A stretch of 11,808 nt of DNA, from contig JAAXUL010000155.1 of assembly GCA_013336035.1 (NCBI GenBank), positions 1-11,808 on the forward strand. Direction: 5' to 3'. A program made the position numbers and the translations under genes. This DNA is from Chloroflexales bacterium (lineage in GTDB: Bacteria > Chloroflexota > Chloroflexia > Chloroflexales > Chloroflexaceae). Shown here piece after piece: positions 5,811 to 11,808 of the stretch. How positions within the stretch are numbered: the stretch's first letter is position 1; each line of letters opens with the position of its first letter. Below the pieces are notes generated by a model that saw nothing but the letters and a program-made list of their open reading frames with translations, ran no database searches and had not been told where the DNA came from.

Positions 5811-7631
5811 ATGACCACGGGCGCCACCCTAGACGAGGCGAGCCGCAAGTCTCTTGCCGACGCAGCCTTCACCGTGTTGTCACGAGCAGACGGTCCGCTG
5901 CACCTGGGCGAGATACTGGCCCGTATTCAAGCTGAGGGCCTCTCCACGGTCGACGGCCAGACACCCCAGCTTGCGCTCTCCACCGCGCTGAGCCGCGACG
6001 GGCGCTTCGAGCGGCGCGGTAGCAGCAACGAGTGGTCCCTTGCCGGCGCTGAGGGCGACATCGCTGACGAGGAGGCCGATGGCACCGGGTTTGCCTCAGC
6101 ACAGCACCGTGGCTCCGGCCAGGCTCCCGCACCCCCTGTTGAGCGAGCACCTGGCGTCCCCCCTCCCACCAATCTTGTTGGCGATGTCGAGATTGCCCCT
6201 TCACATACCATCAGTGCCGAAGACTTCCTCCCGCATGTGCCGGATCTGGAGCGGCGGCTGCGGGCGCTCGGCGCCGAGCTCCTGATCGAGAGCGGCATCG
6301 TGCGGCGGATCTACCGCTCGCTGCTCGCCGGGCGCCACGTGGTCCTCAGCGGGCCGCCCGGCACCGGTAAGACCGAGCTGGCCCGGCTGCTGCCGACCCT
6401 GCTCTGGGCCGATGGGGATCACCACGGCTACGCGCCGCTCCTGGTGACCGCCACCGAGGACTGGGGCGTGCGCGATGTGATCGGCGGGATCGGCCCCCGC
6501 CTCGGCGACCCAGGCAGCGGCCTGAGCTACGTGATTGAGCATGGCGCCCTGACCCGCGCGGTGCTGCGCCACTACGCGGGCACCGACGACGGGTCGCGGC
6601 TCCCCGACGGGCCCAAGCCGCTCGTCCGGCAGGCCTTCTATAAGGCAGAGGGTCATCGCTACCGTGGCACCTGGCTGATTATCGACGAGCTCACCCGGGC
6701 GCCCGTGGACGCCGCCTTCGGCGGGCTGCTGACCACCCTCGGGGGCGGCGAGGATGCGGTGTTGCTGGTGCCCACCGCCTCGGGGCAGCCCCGAGCCGTG
6801 CCCCTGCCGCGCGACTTCCGCATCATCGCCACGCTGAACAGCTTCGACCGCCACTTCCTCAACCAGATCTCCGAGGCCCTCAAGCGCCGATTCGACTTCA
6901 TCGACGTGCCGCCGCCTGTCCCGCACCTCGCCGCTGACGAGCAGGGCATTGCCGCCGCCCACGCGCTGCGCCGCCTGCTGCGGAGCGGCTTCCCGCAGAT
7001 TACGCGCGCACTCGATGGGCAGGGCTACCATTGGCCGGGCGTCCTCGCGGTTGAGCAAGTCGTGGACGACGAGGGCGCGCTGCGCTACCGGCTGCGGCCC
7101 GAGCATGACGAGGCCCGCCTGGCCCTGTCGAACTTCTGGCGCCTCCTGACGGCGATTCGCGCCTTCCGCCAGCTCGGCACGGCCCAGGTAGTCGCCGTCT
7201 ATATGAGCTTGTTCGCGGGGGTGCTGACCGGCGGGATGGGCTGGCCGGAGGCCCTCGACGCCGCCCTGGCCGACTCCCTGGCCGACCAGCTGCAGGTGCT
7301 CACCCGCGATGAGCAGCGCACCGTCGAGCTGCTGGTGGCCCACGCCGGTGACGCGACAACCTTTGCCGCGGCGGTGCGGGCAATGCTTCGCGACCTCCCC
7401 TCAGGCCGGCGGATGGTCTACCTCGCCGCCCTCGTCGAGCGCGACGCTGAACTGCGCGGCGATGATGTGGGCGAGCCAGCCCCATCGCTCCTGGACAGCA
7501 CGAGGCTCGACGATGTCGCCAGCGATGACACCCTCTCCCGCGTCTTCGCGCCCGAGGAGCACCTCCTCCTCCCGCGGCGTGGCCTCTTCGCGCGCCGGCT
7601 GCGCACCCTTAGTCGTGAGCGAGGCCTATAG
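5811..7631 (+). CDS. McrB-like AAA+ ATPase with N-terminal HARE-HTH
   Basis: This 606-residue protein has three parts. Residues 14-79 match the HARE-HTH winged helix (AAFTVLSRADGPLHLGEIL, then TPQLALSTALSRDGRF and a closing EWSLAG), a module of restriction and chromatin proteins proposed to read DNA modification. Residues 80-130 are a low-complexity, proline-rich linker. From about 145 comes a McrB/AAA_5-type motor: Walker A GPPGTGKT (181-188), Walker B WLIIDE (288-293), sensor-1 region IIATLNSFDR (N343) and a candidate arginine finger in ALKRRFDF (359-360). All are intact, so ATP or GTP hydrolysis is likely. In McrBC the hexameric motor translocates DNA and drives the McrC partner. The next gene, 2 bp downstream, encodes a McrC-like protein, which supports that pairing. 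ATG 5811 has AGGAG about 13 bases ahead. Confidence is high for the motor and good for HARE-HTH. Confidence 0.88.
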   Translation: MTTGATLDEASRKSLADAAFTVLSRADGPLHLGEILARIQAEGLSTVDGQTPQLALSTALSRDGRFERRGSSNEWSLAGAEGDIADEEADGTGFASAQHRGSGQAPAPPVERAPGVPPPTNLVGDVEIAPSHTISAEDFLPHVPDLERRLRALGAELLIESGIVRRIYRSLLAGRHVVLSGPPGTGKTELARLLPTLLWADGDHHGYAPLLVTATEDWGVRDVIGGIGPRLGDPGSGLSYVIEHGALTRAVLRHYAGTDDGSRLPDGPKPLVRQAFYKAEGHRYRGTWLIIDELTRAPVDAAFGGLLTTLGGGEDAVLLVPTASGQPRAVPLPRDFRIIATLNSFDRHFLNQISEALKRRFDFIDVPPPVPHLAADEQGIAAAHALRRLLRSGFPQITRALDGQGYHWPGVLAVEQVVDDEGALRYRLRPEHDEARLALSNFWRLLTAIRAFRQLGTAQVVAVYMSLFAGVLTGGMGWPEALDAALADSLADQLQVLTRDEQRTVELLVAHAGDATTFAAAVRAMLRDLPSGRRMVYLAALVERDAELRGDDVGEPAPSLLDSTRLDDVASDDTLSRVFAPEEHLLLPRRGLFARRLRTLSRERGL

Positions 7632-7633
7632 CA

Positions 7634-9892
7634 TTGGCAACTCCATCCGACCCGCAGACCGTCCTTGGCTGGATGCAGGCGCGCCTGGTGGAACTGCTGC
7701 TCCGCTACGACGCGGCCCGCTTCGCGTCACTGATCAGCGAGCGCGAGGGCGGCCCCCTCGGCGACCCGAGGCTGGAGCCGTACCGCCGACTGGCCGCCCT
7801 CTGGCACCTGCGCGGCGAGCTCTTCGAGGGCATCCTCCCGCTGATCAAGCGCCGCCTGAGCTTCGTCGCCCCGCGCGAGTTGCTGTCTGAGGGCCTGCCG
7901 CCACGCGGCCGCGTGGACTGGCCCCGCACCCTGGCCGCCGGCCTGCGCGACGCGCCGGGCGAGGCGCCACTGGAGGCCCGCACCCGCCAGCGCCGGCGCC
8001 ACTTTGCCACCCCCGAGAATCTCCTGGTTGTCGTGACGCTGCTCGAGTACCGCGCCGCCGCCGAGCGCGCCCTGGAGACCGAGGCTGCCCAGGCCGGCCT
8101 TGCGGCGCTCCGCCACCCGTTCCACGAGATCGTCGACGCCTGCGGGCGTGAGCTGGCCTTCCCACAGCTCGCCGGCCTTGTCGGCCAGTGCGAGCGGATC
8201 GTCGGCGGCGACGCCGAGGGCACCATCGAGGACCTGGAGCAGGCGGTGGCCGAGCAGCTTCCGCCGGGCAGCAGCGGCGCCTACGAGGATCTGCTGGCGT
8301 GGCGACGGCGGCTGGCCGCCCTTACGCTGGTCGCCCATTACCTGCCGCAAGAGCGGCGCTACACGCTCGGCTCCGACCCTGGAAGCGATGATCTGCTCTA
8401 CCGGACGTGGCTCTTCCTCGAGGTGGCGGACCTCCTGCGCCTTCGGGGCCAGCTGCCGCCGGGCGCTGTGAGCGACACCCTGCACCTGGCCTGGGGCGAG
8501 GGGGCGGGGCGCCGGGCATACGTGCTACGTCTGGGCCCGGCGCTGGAGAGCCGCTGGGCGAGCGGTCCGGCGCCGCAGCCAGCCCTGCTGATCGCGCGGG
8601 AGGGGTGCGCCGTGGTGCGCGACAGGGAGGCGCTGGTCTGGCGCGAGCCGGGCTTTGTCGTCGCAGCGCATATCGGGGCGGGATCAACCCTGGGTGACGC
8701 CACCCGGCGGCTCCTGGGCGATATGGCGCTCCTGGGCGAGCGGCGCGGGGCCGTGGTCTTCGCCGTCGCGGCCGGCGCCACTGAGGGCGGGCCAGCCGCG
8801 CCGTACCAGATCGCAGCCAATCTGGGCGCCTCTGATCCCGATGCGGCCGTGCTCGTGCATCAGGTCGCCCCCGTGCTCGGCGACACACGGGGCCCGCAGG
8901 CCGCACTCGAGCAGCTGCTCGACGCTGCCCACGCCGCGATTGGCCCCGCGGTTTCCATCGCCTGCCACGGTGTCTTCCTCGACGAGGTGAGCGCCACCGA
9001 GGGCCAGGCCCTTGCCGTACGAGACGGCGCTCCTCTCGCCGCTGAGCCGGGCGACCTGCTGGTCTGCCCAAAGCCCCACATCGGCCCCTGGCGCGTCGAC
9101 CTGGTGAGCCGGTCACGGCACTGCTGCCAAGATGCGCGTCTCTGCCACATCACGGGCCGGCCCGGCGCCCGTCGGCCTGTGCGCCCCCCGCGCACCACCG
9201 AGGACCTGCTGCGGGAGCTGGACGCGCTCTTCGAGCGGCGCGCGCCCGACGCGATCGATGAGGCGGCGATCGACGCGGTGGGCCGGCGGGTCGAGGCCCT
9301 CACCCGCCGCTTCGCCGAGCTGAGCGGCGCACTGGCGCTGATGGACGTCTACGAGCAGCGCCTGCGCGACATGGGGATGGCGCGCACCCTCGACCGGCTC
9401 GCGCCGGAGGGGCGCGAGTCCCTGGCCCTGGCCGTCTACCTGGTCGAGAAGCTGGACGCCGCGCAGGCGACGGACTTCTCGGCCCCGATGATCCACATCG
9501 CCCGCGTGCTGGAGCGGGAGATCCAGCGCCGCGTGATGGCGATCCCCGGGATCGCGCCGGCCGACTTCCCCCATGGCAAGCCGACCCTCGGCGCCCTGGA
9601 CGGCACACGACGCAAGCGACCCGAGGTCTGGGCGCGCATCGAGGCGCACCTCGCCGGGGCCTGGGACGGCCGCGTGGACGACGCCGACGAGGTCTTCAAC
9701 ATCCCCTTCGACAGCTTCGTGAAGCAGCTCCACCCCATCGTGAACGCCCGCAACCAGGCGGCTCACACCACGCCCCTGGCCCGCGAACGCTACAGCAGGC
9801 TCTTCGGCGATGTGTGCCACGGCGGCGCCTCACGCGTGGGCGTACTCAACGCGCTGCTGCTGGCGTGGCCTGCGGGGGCGAGCGATGAGTGA
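7634..9892 (+). CDS. McrC/DUF2357-like protein with dead nuclease site and C-terminal HEPN-like domain
   Basis: This 752-residue protein shows the DUF2357/McrC-type layout: GRVDWPRT (92-99), FATPENLLVV (124-133), helix LLYRTWLFLEVADLL (254-268), strand PQPALLIAR (314-322), strand FVVAAHIGAG (341-350) and helix from D355. In active PD-(D/E)XK relatives these last segments read YE.W, PD and DAK. Here R257 replaces E, A317 replaces D, A344 replaces D and H346 replaces K, so the DNase centre appears lost. Residues 520-745 are helical and end in NARNQAAHTTPLARERY, with R706, N707 and H711 forming the Rx4H motif of HEPN RNases; LEREI (626-630) also fits HEPN families. Translation likely starts at TTG 7634, with GAGCGAGG before it; M14 (7673) is an alternative. 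The 2-bp gap to the AAA+ gene and the overlap with the nucleotidyltransferase gene show one operon. Expected role: inactive scaffold subunit plus RNase effector. Confidence 0.72.
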   Translation: MATPSDPQTVLGWMQARLVELLLRYDAARFASLISEREGGPLGDPRLEPYRRLAALWHLRGELFEGILPLIKRRLSFVAPRELLSEGLPPRGRVDWPRTLAAGLRDAPGEAPLEARTRQRRRHFATPENLLVVVTLLEYRAAAERALETEAAQAGLAALRHPFHEIVDACGRELAFPQLAGLVGQCERIVGGDAEGTIEDLEQAVAEQLPPGSSGAYEDLLAWRRRLAALTLVAHYLPQERRYTLGSDPGSDDLLYRTWLFLEVADLLRLRGQLPPGAVSDTLHLAWGEGAGRRAYVLRLGPALESRWASGPAPQPALLIAREGCAVVRDREALVWREPGFVVAAHIGAGSTLGDATRRLLGDMALLGERRGAVVFAVAAGATEGGPAAPYQIAANLGASDPDAAVLVHQVAPVLGDTRGPQAALEQLLDAAHAAIGPAVSIACHGVFLDEVSATEGQALAVRDGAPLAAEPGDLLVCPKPHIGPWRVDLVSRSRHCCQDARLCHITGRPGARRPVRPPRTTEDLLRELDALFERRAPDAIDEAAIDAVGRRVEALTRRFAELSGALALMDVYEQRLRDMGMARTLDRLAPEGRESLALAVYLVEKLDAAQATDFSAPMIHIARVLEREIQRRVMAIPGIAPADFPHGKPTLGALDGTRRKRPEVWARIEAHLAGAWDGRVDDADEVFNIPFDSFVKQLHPIVNARNQAAHTTPLARERYSRLFGDVCHGGASRVGVLNALLLAWPAGASDE

Positions 9893-10718
9893 GATGCGAC
9901 AAGCGATGCTCGCGAGCATCCTCGCGGCGGCCCGGCGCGACGAGCGCATCCTTGGCGTGCTGGACTACGGGTCGAGCAGTGAGGGTCGCGCCGACGCCTG
10001 GTCCGACCTCGACCTGGCGCTGGTCCTGCGCGATGAGGCGTTCGACACCTTTCAGCAGGGCTGGCGCACCTGGGCCGCTCGGCTCGGGCCGCTCCTGTTG
10101 GCCTATGAGGGCGGTGTCGGCCACCCCTGGACGGTGTATGACGCACCGGGCGTGCCGCTGCGCGTGGATTTTGCTTTCCACCGCGCGAGCCGCGCTGACG
10201 TCATCGCAACCTGGCCGAACGCGCCGCTCAGTGTCGAGGCGATGGTGCTACTCGATAAGACGGGCGGCAAGCTGACCGCGCTGGCAGCACGGCTCGTCGG
10301 CCAATTCCTTGGCCCGCCGAGCGAGGCCGTGGCCTTCGAGAAGGTCGCCGGAGACTTCTGGTACTACCTCCTGCGGCTCCACGCCAGGCTCCAGCGCGGG
10401 CACGCGTGGGCGGCGCGGCACGACTTCAACTTCATCATCGTCGGCAACCTACTCGCCCTGCTGCGGCTCGAGGCCGAGGCGACCGGGCACTGGCGCGGCA
10501 TGTCGTCGGCCGTCGGCATCGAGGAGGCGATCACCTCGCGGCGCCTGGAGCAGCTCGAGTCTGCCATTCCTGCCGCTGGGCACGACGGCCTGCTCGAGGC
10601 CATCCGCTCGGCCGCGCGGCTCGGGCATGAGGTGTGCGCAAGCGTCAGCGGGCGTCTGGGCGAACCCTGGCCCGAGGCGCTGGCCGAGCGGGTGCTCCTT
10701 CTCTACGAGGGCGGTTAG
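9885..10718 (+). CDS. nucleotidyltransferase (GSx10DxD, MNT/AadE-like)
   Basis: The product is 277 residues. YGSSSEGRADAWSDLDLALV (28-47) is the polymerase-beta-type nucleotidyltransferase motif with G29, S30, D41 and D43; the third carboxylate is D95 in RVDFAF. All catalytic residues are therefore present and NMP transfer is likely. The helical C-terminal half (about 145-277) resembles aminoglycoside/lincosamide adenylyltransferases, and the protein is longer than typical MNT antitoxins (about 100-140 residues). The ATG at 9885 overlaps the stop of the HEPN-carrying gene (9890-9892) by 8 bp, so translation is coupled; ATG 9894 is an alternative. The context suggests it modifies or restrains the HEPN domain, as MNT antitoxins AMPylate HEPN toxins. 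An antibiotic- or small-molecule-modifying enzyme, or a role unrelated to the operon, remains possible. Confidence 0.85.
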   Translation: MSEMRQAMLASILAAARRDERILGVLDYGSSSEGRADAWSDLDLALVLRDEAFDTFQQGWRTWAARLGPLLLAYEGGVGHPWTVYDAPGVPLRVDFAFHRASRADVIATWPNAPLSVEAMVLLDKTGGKLTALAARLVGQFLGPPSEAVAFEKVAGDFWYYLLRLHARLQRGHAWAARHDFNFIIVGNLLALLRLEAEATGHWRGMSSAVGIEEAITSRRLEQLESAIPAAGHDGLLEAIRSAARLGHEVCASVSGRLGEPWPEALAERVLLLYEGG

Positions 10719-10735
10719 GGGCGGGGCCACCCCCT
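10717..10735 (+). terminator. possible weak hairpin at the end of the nucleotidyltransferase operon
   Basis: AGGGG (10717-10721, overlapping the TAG stop) and CCCCT (10731-10735) can pair, and an inner GGGG/CCCC alternative exists at 10723-10733. There is no T-run, so this is not a standard intrinsic terminator. The 39-bp gap separates two convergent genes. Confidence 0.25.
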
Positions 10736-10740
10736 GCCTT

Positions 10741-10754
10741 CATCCCTCATCCCT
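10741..10754. repeat. short tandem repeat CATCCCT x2
   Basis: Two exact adjacent copies of the 7-base unit CATCCCT lie in the convergent intergenic gap. Two copies are too few to show a functional repeat; they may be a remnant of a longer heptad array or chance. Confidence 0.4.
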
Positions 10755-10777
10755 GCGCTACGCTCCTCGGAGCGCAG
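10753..10777 (-). terminator. stem over the 3' end of the DinB gene
   Basis: CTGCGCT (10753-10759) pairs with AGCGCAG (10771-10777), and an inner stem CGCTC/GAGCG (10761-10765/10770-10774) around a CTCG loop is a competing fold. The structure covers the minus-strand stop codon at 10758-10760. No T-run follows on either strand, so a terminator role is tentative. Confidence 0.25.
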
Positions 10778-11198
10778 CCTCGGCCTCGTCAAGATGCTCG
10801 CCACGGTGCAGCGCCCGCACGACCCAGCGCCTGTTGTACGCATAGAGCTCCTCGAGGAGGTGGCGCGGGAACTGCTCCAGCTGCGTGTCCAGTGTCTCGG
10901 CGGCCTCGACGGCAATGCGGGCCGCGTCGCGGGGCGGGATCGCCGCCCAGAGCGGTAGCGACAGGTCGTTCACCGCGATCTCGATCTGGGGGATGAACAG
11001 CTTTCCGTCCTGCTCGGTGCGGTCGAGGGCATACATGACGCGGCGGTCCCAGAAGGCCAGGTGGGCGAAGACGATGCCCACCGTCCAGTGTGCGCCGACC
11101 GGGCGCCGCAGCTCCTCGTCGCTGAGGCGAGCGGCCAGGTCGCGGATACGGTTCGTGGATGCGCGGTTCTGCTCGCTGAAGTTGAGGTCCAGAGACAT
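10758..11198 (-). CDS. DinB family metal-binding protein
   Basis: The 146-residue product is a four-helix-bundle DinB-family protein. The histidine triad is complete: H46 in FAHLAFWDRR and the H131-x3-H135 pair in ALHRGEHLDEAE. Such proteins bind a divalent metal; many act as thiol-dependent transferases or isomerases (bacillithiol or mycothiol), but the substrate here is unknown and the name DinB does not prove a DNA-damage role. Position and length are normal. ATG 11198 is preceded by TGGAGG (plus-strand 11205-11210), a strong ribosome binding site. It has its own promoter-like sequence at 11233-11243 and is convergent with the nucleotidyltransferase gene, so it is not part of that operon. 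Confidence 0.87.
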   Translation of the reverse strand: MSLDLNFSEQNRASTNRIRDLAARLSDEELRRPVGAHWTVGIVFAHLAFWDRRVMYALDRTEQDGKLFIPQIEIAVNDLSLPLWAAIPPRDAARIAVEAAETLDTQLEQFPRHLLEELYAYNRRWVVRALHRGEHLDEAEAALRGA

Positions 11199-11232
11199 TG
11201 CAGGCCTCCATAGGTCGGGGGAGGATGCCCGG

Positions 11233-11243
11233 AGTGTAGCACA
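11233..11243 (-). promoter_or_regulatory. extended -10 promoter of the DinB gene
   Basis: On the minus strand the sequence reads TGTGCTACACT, an extended -10 (TGC-TACACT, hexamer at plus-strand 11233-11238). It would start a transcript near 11226 with a leader of about 28 bases. No convincing -35 is seen. It closely resembles the two promoters at 4895-4920, which share GTGCTA followed by CT or GT. Confidence 0.5.
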
Positions 11244-11266
11244 GCTGCCAACGTAAGCGGAGACGC

Positions 11267-11808
11267 TCAGACCCCTGACGGCTCCCGCCGGCTGTACCGC
11301 CCCCGCTCTGGCGCGACGCAGTGCTCGGCCACGGGGCAGCTCTCACACGCGGGGCGCTCGATAGTGCAGCGCTGGCGCCCATGGGCGATGGCGTTGATGT
11401 GGAAGCCAAGCCGCTCGCCGGGCGGCAGCGCGAGCTCGACGGCGAGGTGGGCCTTGCGCCCGAGCTCCGGCGCGTCGGGCGGGACGAGGCCCAGGCGCAC
11501 CGCGACTCGGTAGGTGTGGGTATCCACCGGGCAGACATCGCGCCCGAAGCTGTAGGCCACGACGCAGGTAGCAGCCTTGAAGCCGATGCCCGGCAAGGTG
11601 GTGAGGTAGCTGCGCAGGTCGGCGGCGGCCCAGGCGCGCATGAATCCCAGGTCGAAGCTGCCCCAGTCCCGCCGCAGCCGCCCCAGGAGCTCCTGGATGA
11701 GCCGCGCCTTAGTCGGCGCGAGCCCGCCGCCAGCGATCGTCGTCTCCACCTGCTCGACCGATGCCCCCAATACCTCGTCCCAGGTTGGGAGCGCGGCGCG
11801 TAGCGCGG
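11267..11808 (-). CDS. endonuclease III-family DNA glycosylase, N-terminus outside window
   Basis: The frame is open to the right edge, so the N-terminus is missing; the visible part (about 180 residues) begins ALRAALPTWDEVLGASVEQV and ends at TGA 11267-11269. It has the helix-hairpin-helix LPGIGFKAATCVV with the lysine used by bifunctional glycosylases, and the catalytic aspartate in VCPVDTHTYRVA. A 4Fe-4S loop follows: the cysteines of CTIERPACESCPVAEHC are spaced x6, x2 and x5, as in Nth/MutY. It should excise damaged bases with lyase activity. Substrate preference (oxidised pyrimidines or other) cannot be read, and the loop sequences are closer to environmental Nth-like paralogues than to canonical Nth, so no gene symbol is given. 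An internal TTG at 11770 is not the start because coding similarity continues upstream. The 68-bp gap to the DinB gene holds the DinB promoter. Confidence 0.88.
   Translation of the reverse strand, partial: ALRAALPTWDEVLGASVEQVETTIAGGGLAPTKARLIQELLGRLRRDWGSFDLGFMRAWAAADLRSYLTTLPGIGFKAATCVVAYSFGRDVCPVDTHTYRVAVRLGLVPPDAPELGRKAHLAVELALPPGERLGFHINAIAHGRQRCTIERPACESCPVAEHCVAPERGRYSRREPSGV

Noticed and set aside
6201..7343. Long minus-strand open frame (380 codons) opposite the AAA+ gene
   Set aside because: The plus strand here has unmistakable Walker A/B motifs and GC-biased third positions; the antisense product is a low-complexity H/Q/G/R-rich shadow typical of high-GC DNA.
8322..9116. Minus-strand frame of 264 codons opposite the McrC-like gene
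   Set aside because: Its product is almost entirely R/P/G/A and is an antisense shadow of a well-supported plus-strand gene.
9885..10718. Annotation as an aminoglycoside or lincosamide resistance gene
   Set aside because: The C-terminal helices resemble such enzymes, but no close match to a named resistance protein can be claimed by eye, and the operon context points elsewhere; the general nucleotidyltransferase call is kept.
4166..10718. Mobile element or genomic island boundaries around the defence-like genes
   Set aside because: I found no integrase, transposase, tRNA gene, long direct repeats or composition shift that would mark ends.

Overview
The window is gene-dense DNA of very high GC content, with strongly GC-biased third codon positions, mostly GGAGG-type ribosome binding sites and extended -10 promoters. 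No marker gene fixes the taxon. The gene mix (DUF366, Asp/Glu racemase, DSD1-type aldolase, DinB, DUF2809) would suit a Chloroflexota-like environmental bacterium, but that is an inference. I see no rRNA, tRNA, CRISPR array, transposase or integrase.

Left part (1-3673, + strand). A membrane-protein C-terminus runs in from the left edge. It is followed by a tight operon: a DUF366 protein, a small cupin and an Asp/Glu-racemase-family protein. After about 200 bp comes a D-threonine aldolase/DSD1-type PLP enzyme, then two unrecognised short reading frames, the first of which looks decayed or frame-disrupted.

Centre (3781-5701). A minus-strand pair, a nucleoside 2-deoxyribosyltransferase-family protein and a DUF2809 membrane protein, overlaps end to end. 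It is transcribed divergently from a plus-strand gene whose product joins a DUF6884/YaaA-like N-terminus to what looks like a small module seen in McrA/McrB-type restriction proteins. Between them lies an almost symmetric bidirectional promoter: 8-bp inverted arms, each carrying an extended -10 element.

Right-centre (5811-10718, + strand). This is the most interesting part, a tight three-gene unit. The first gene is a McrB-like AAA+ ATPase with an N-terminal HARE-HTH. The second, 2 bp later, is a 752-residue protein with the DUF2357/McrC-type nuclease layout in which every catalytic position I can align is substituted; it ends in a HEPN-like domain with an intact RNxxxH motif. The third overlaps it by 8 bp and is a nucleotidyltransferase with an intact GSx10DxD motif. 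My reading, an inference, is a McrBC-derived defence system whose DNA-nuclease subunit has lost its DNase site and carries a HEPN-type RNase instead, possibly controlled by the co-translated nucleotidyltransferase in the way known for HEPN/MNT pairs. The upstream DUF6884 gene, and less certainly the deoxyribosyltransferase, may belong to it.

Right edge (10758-11808, - strand). A DinB-family metal-binding protein, and an endonuclease III-family DNA glycosylase that runs off the window, look like ordinary chromosomal flank.
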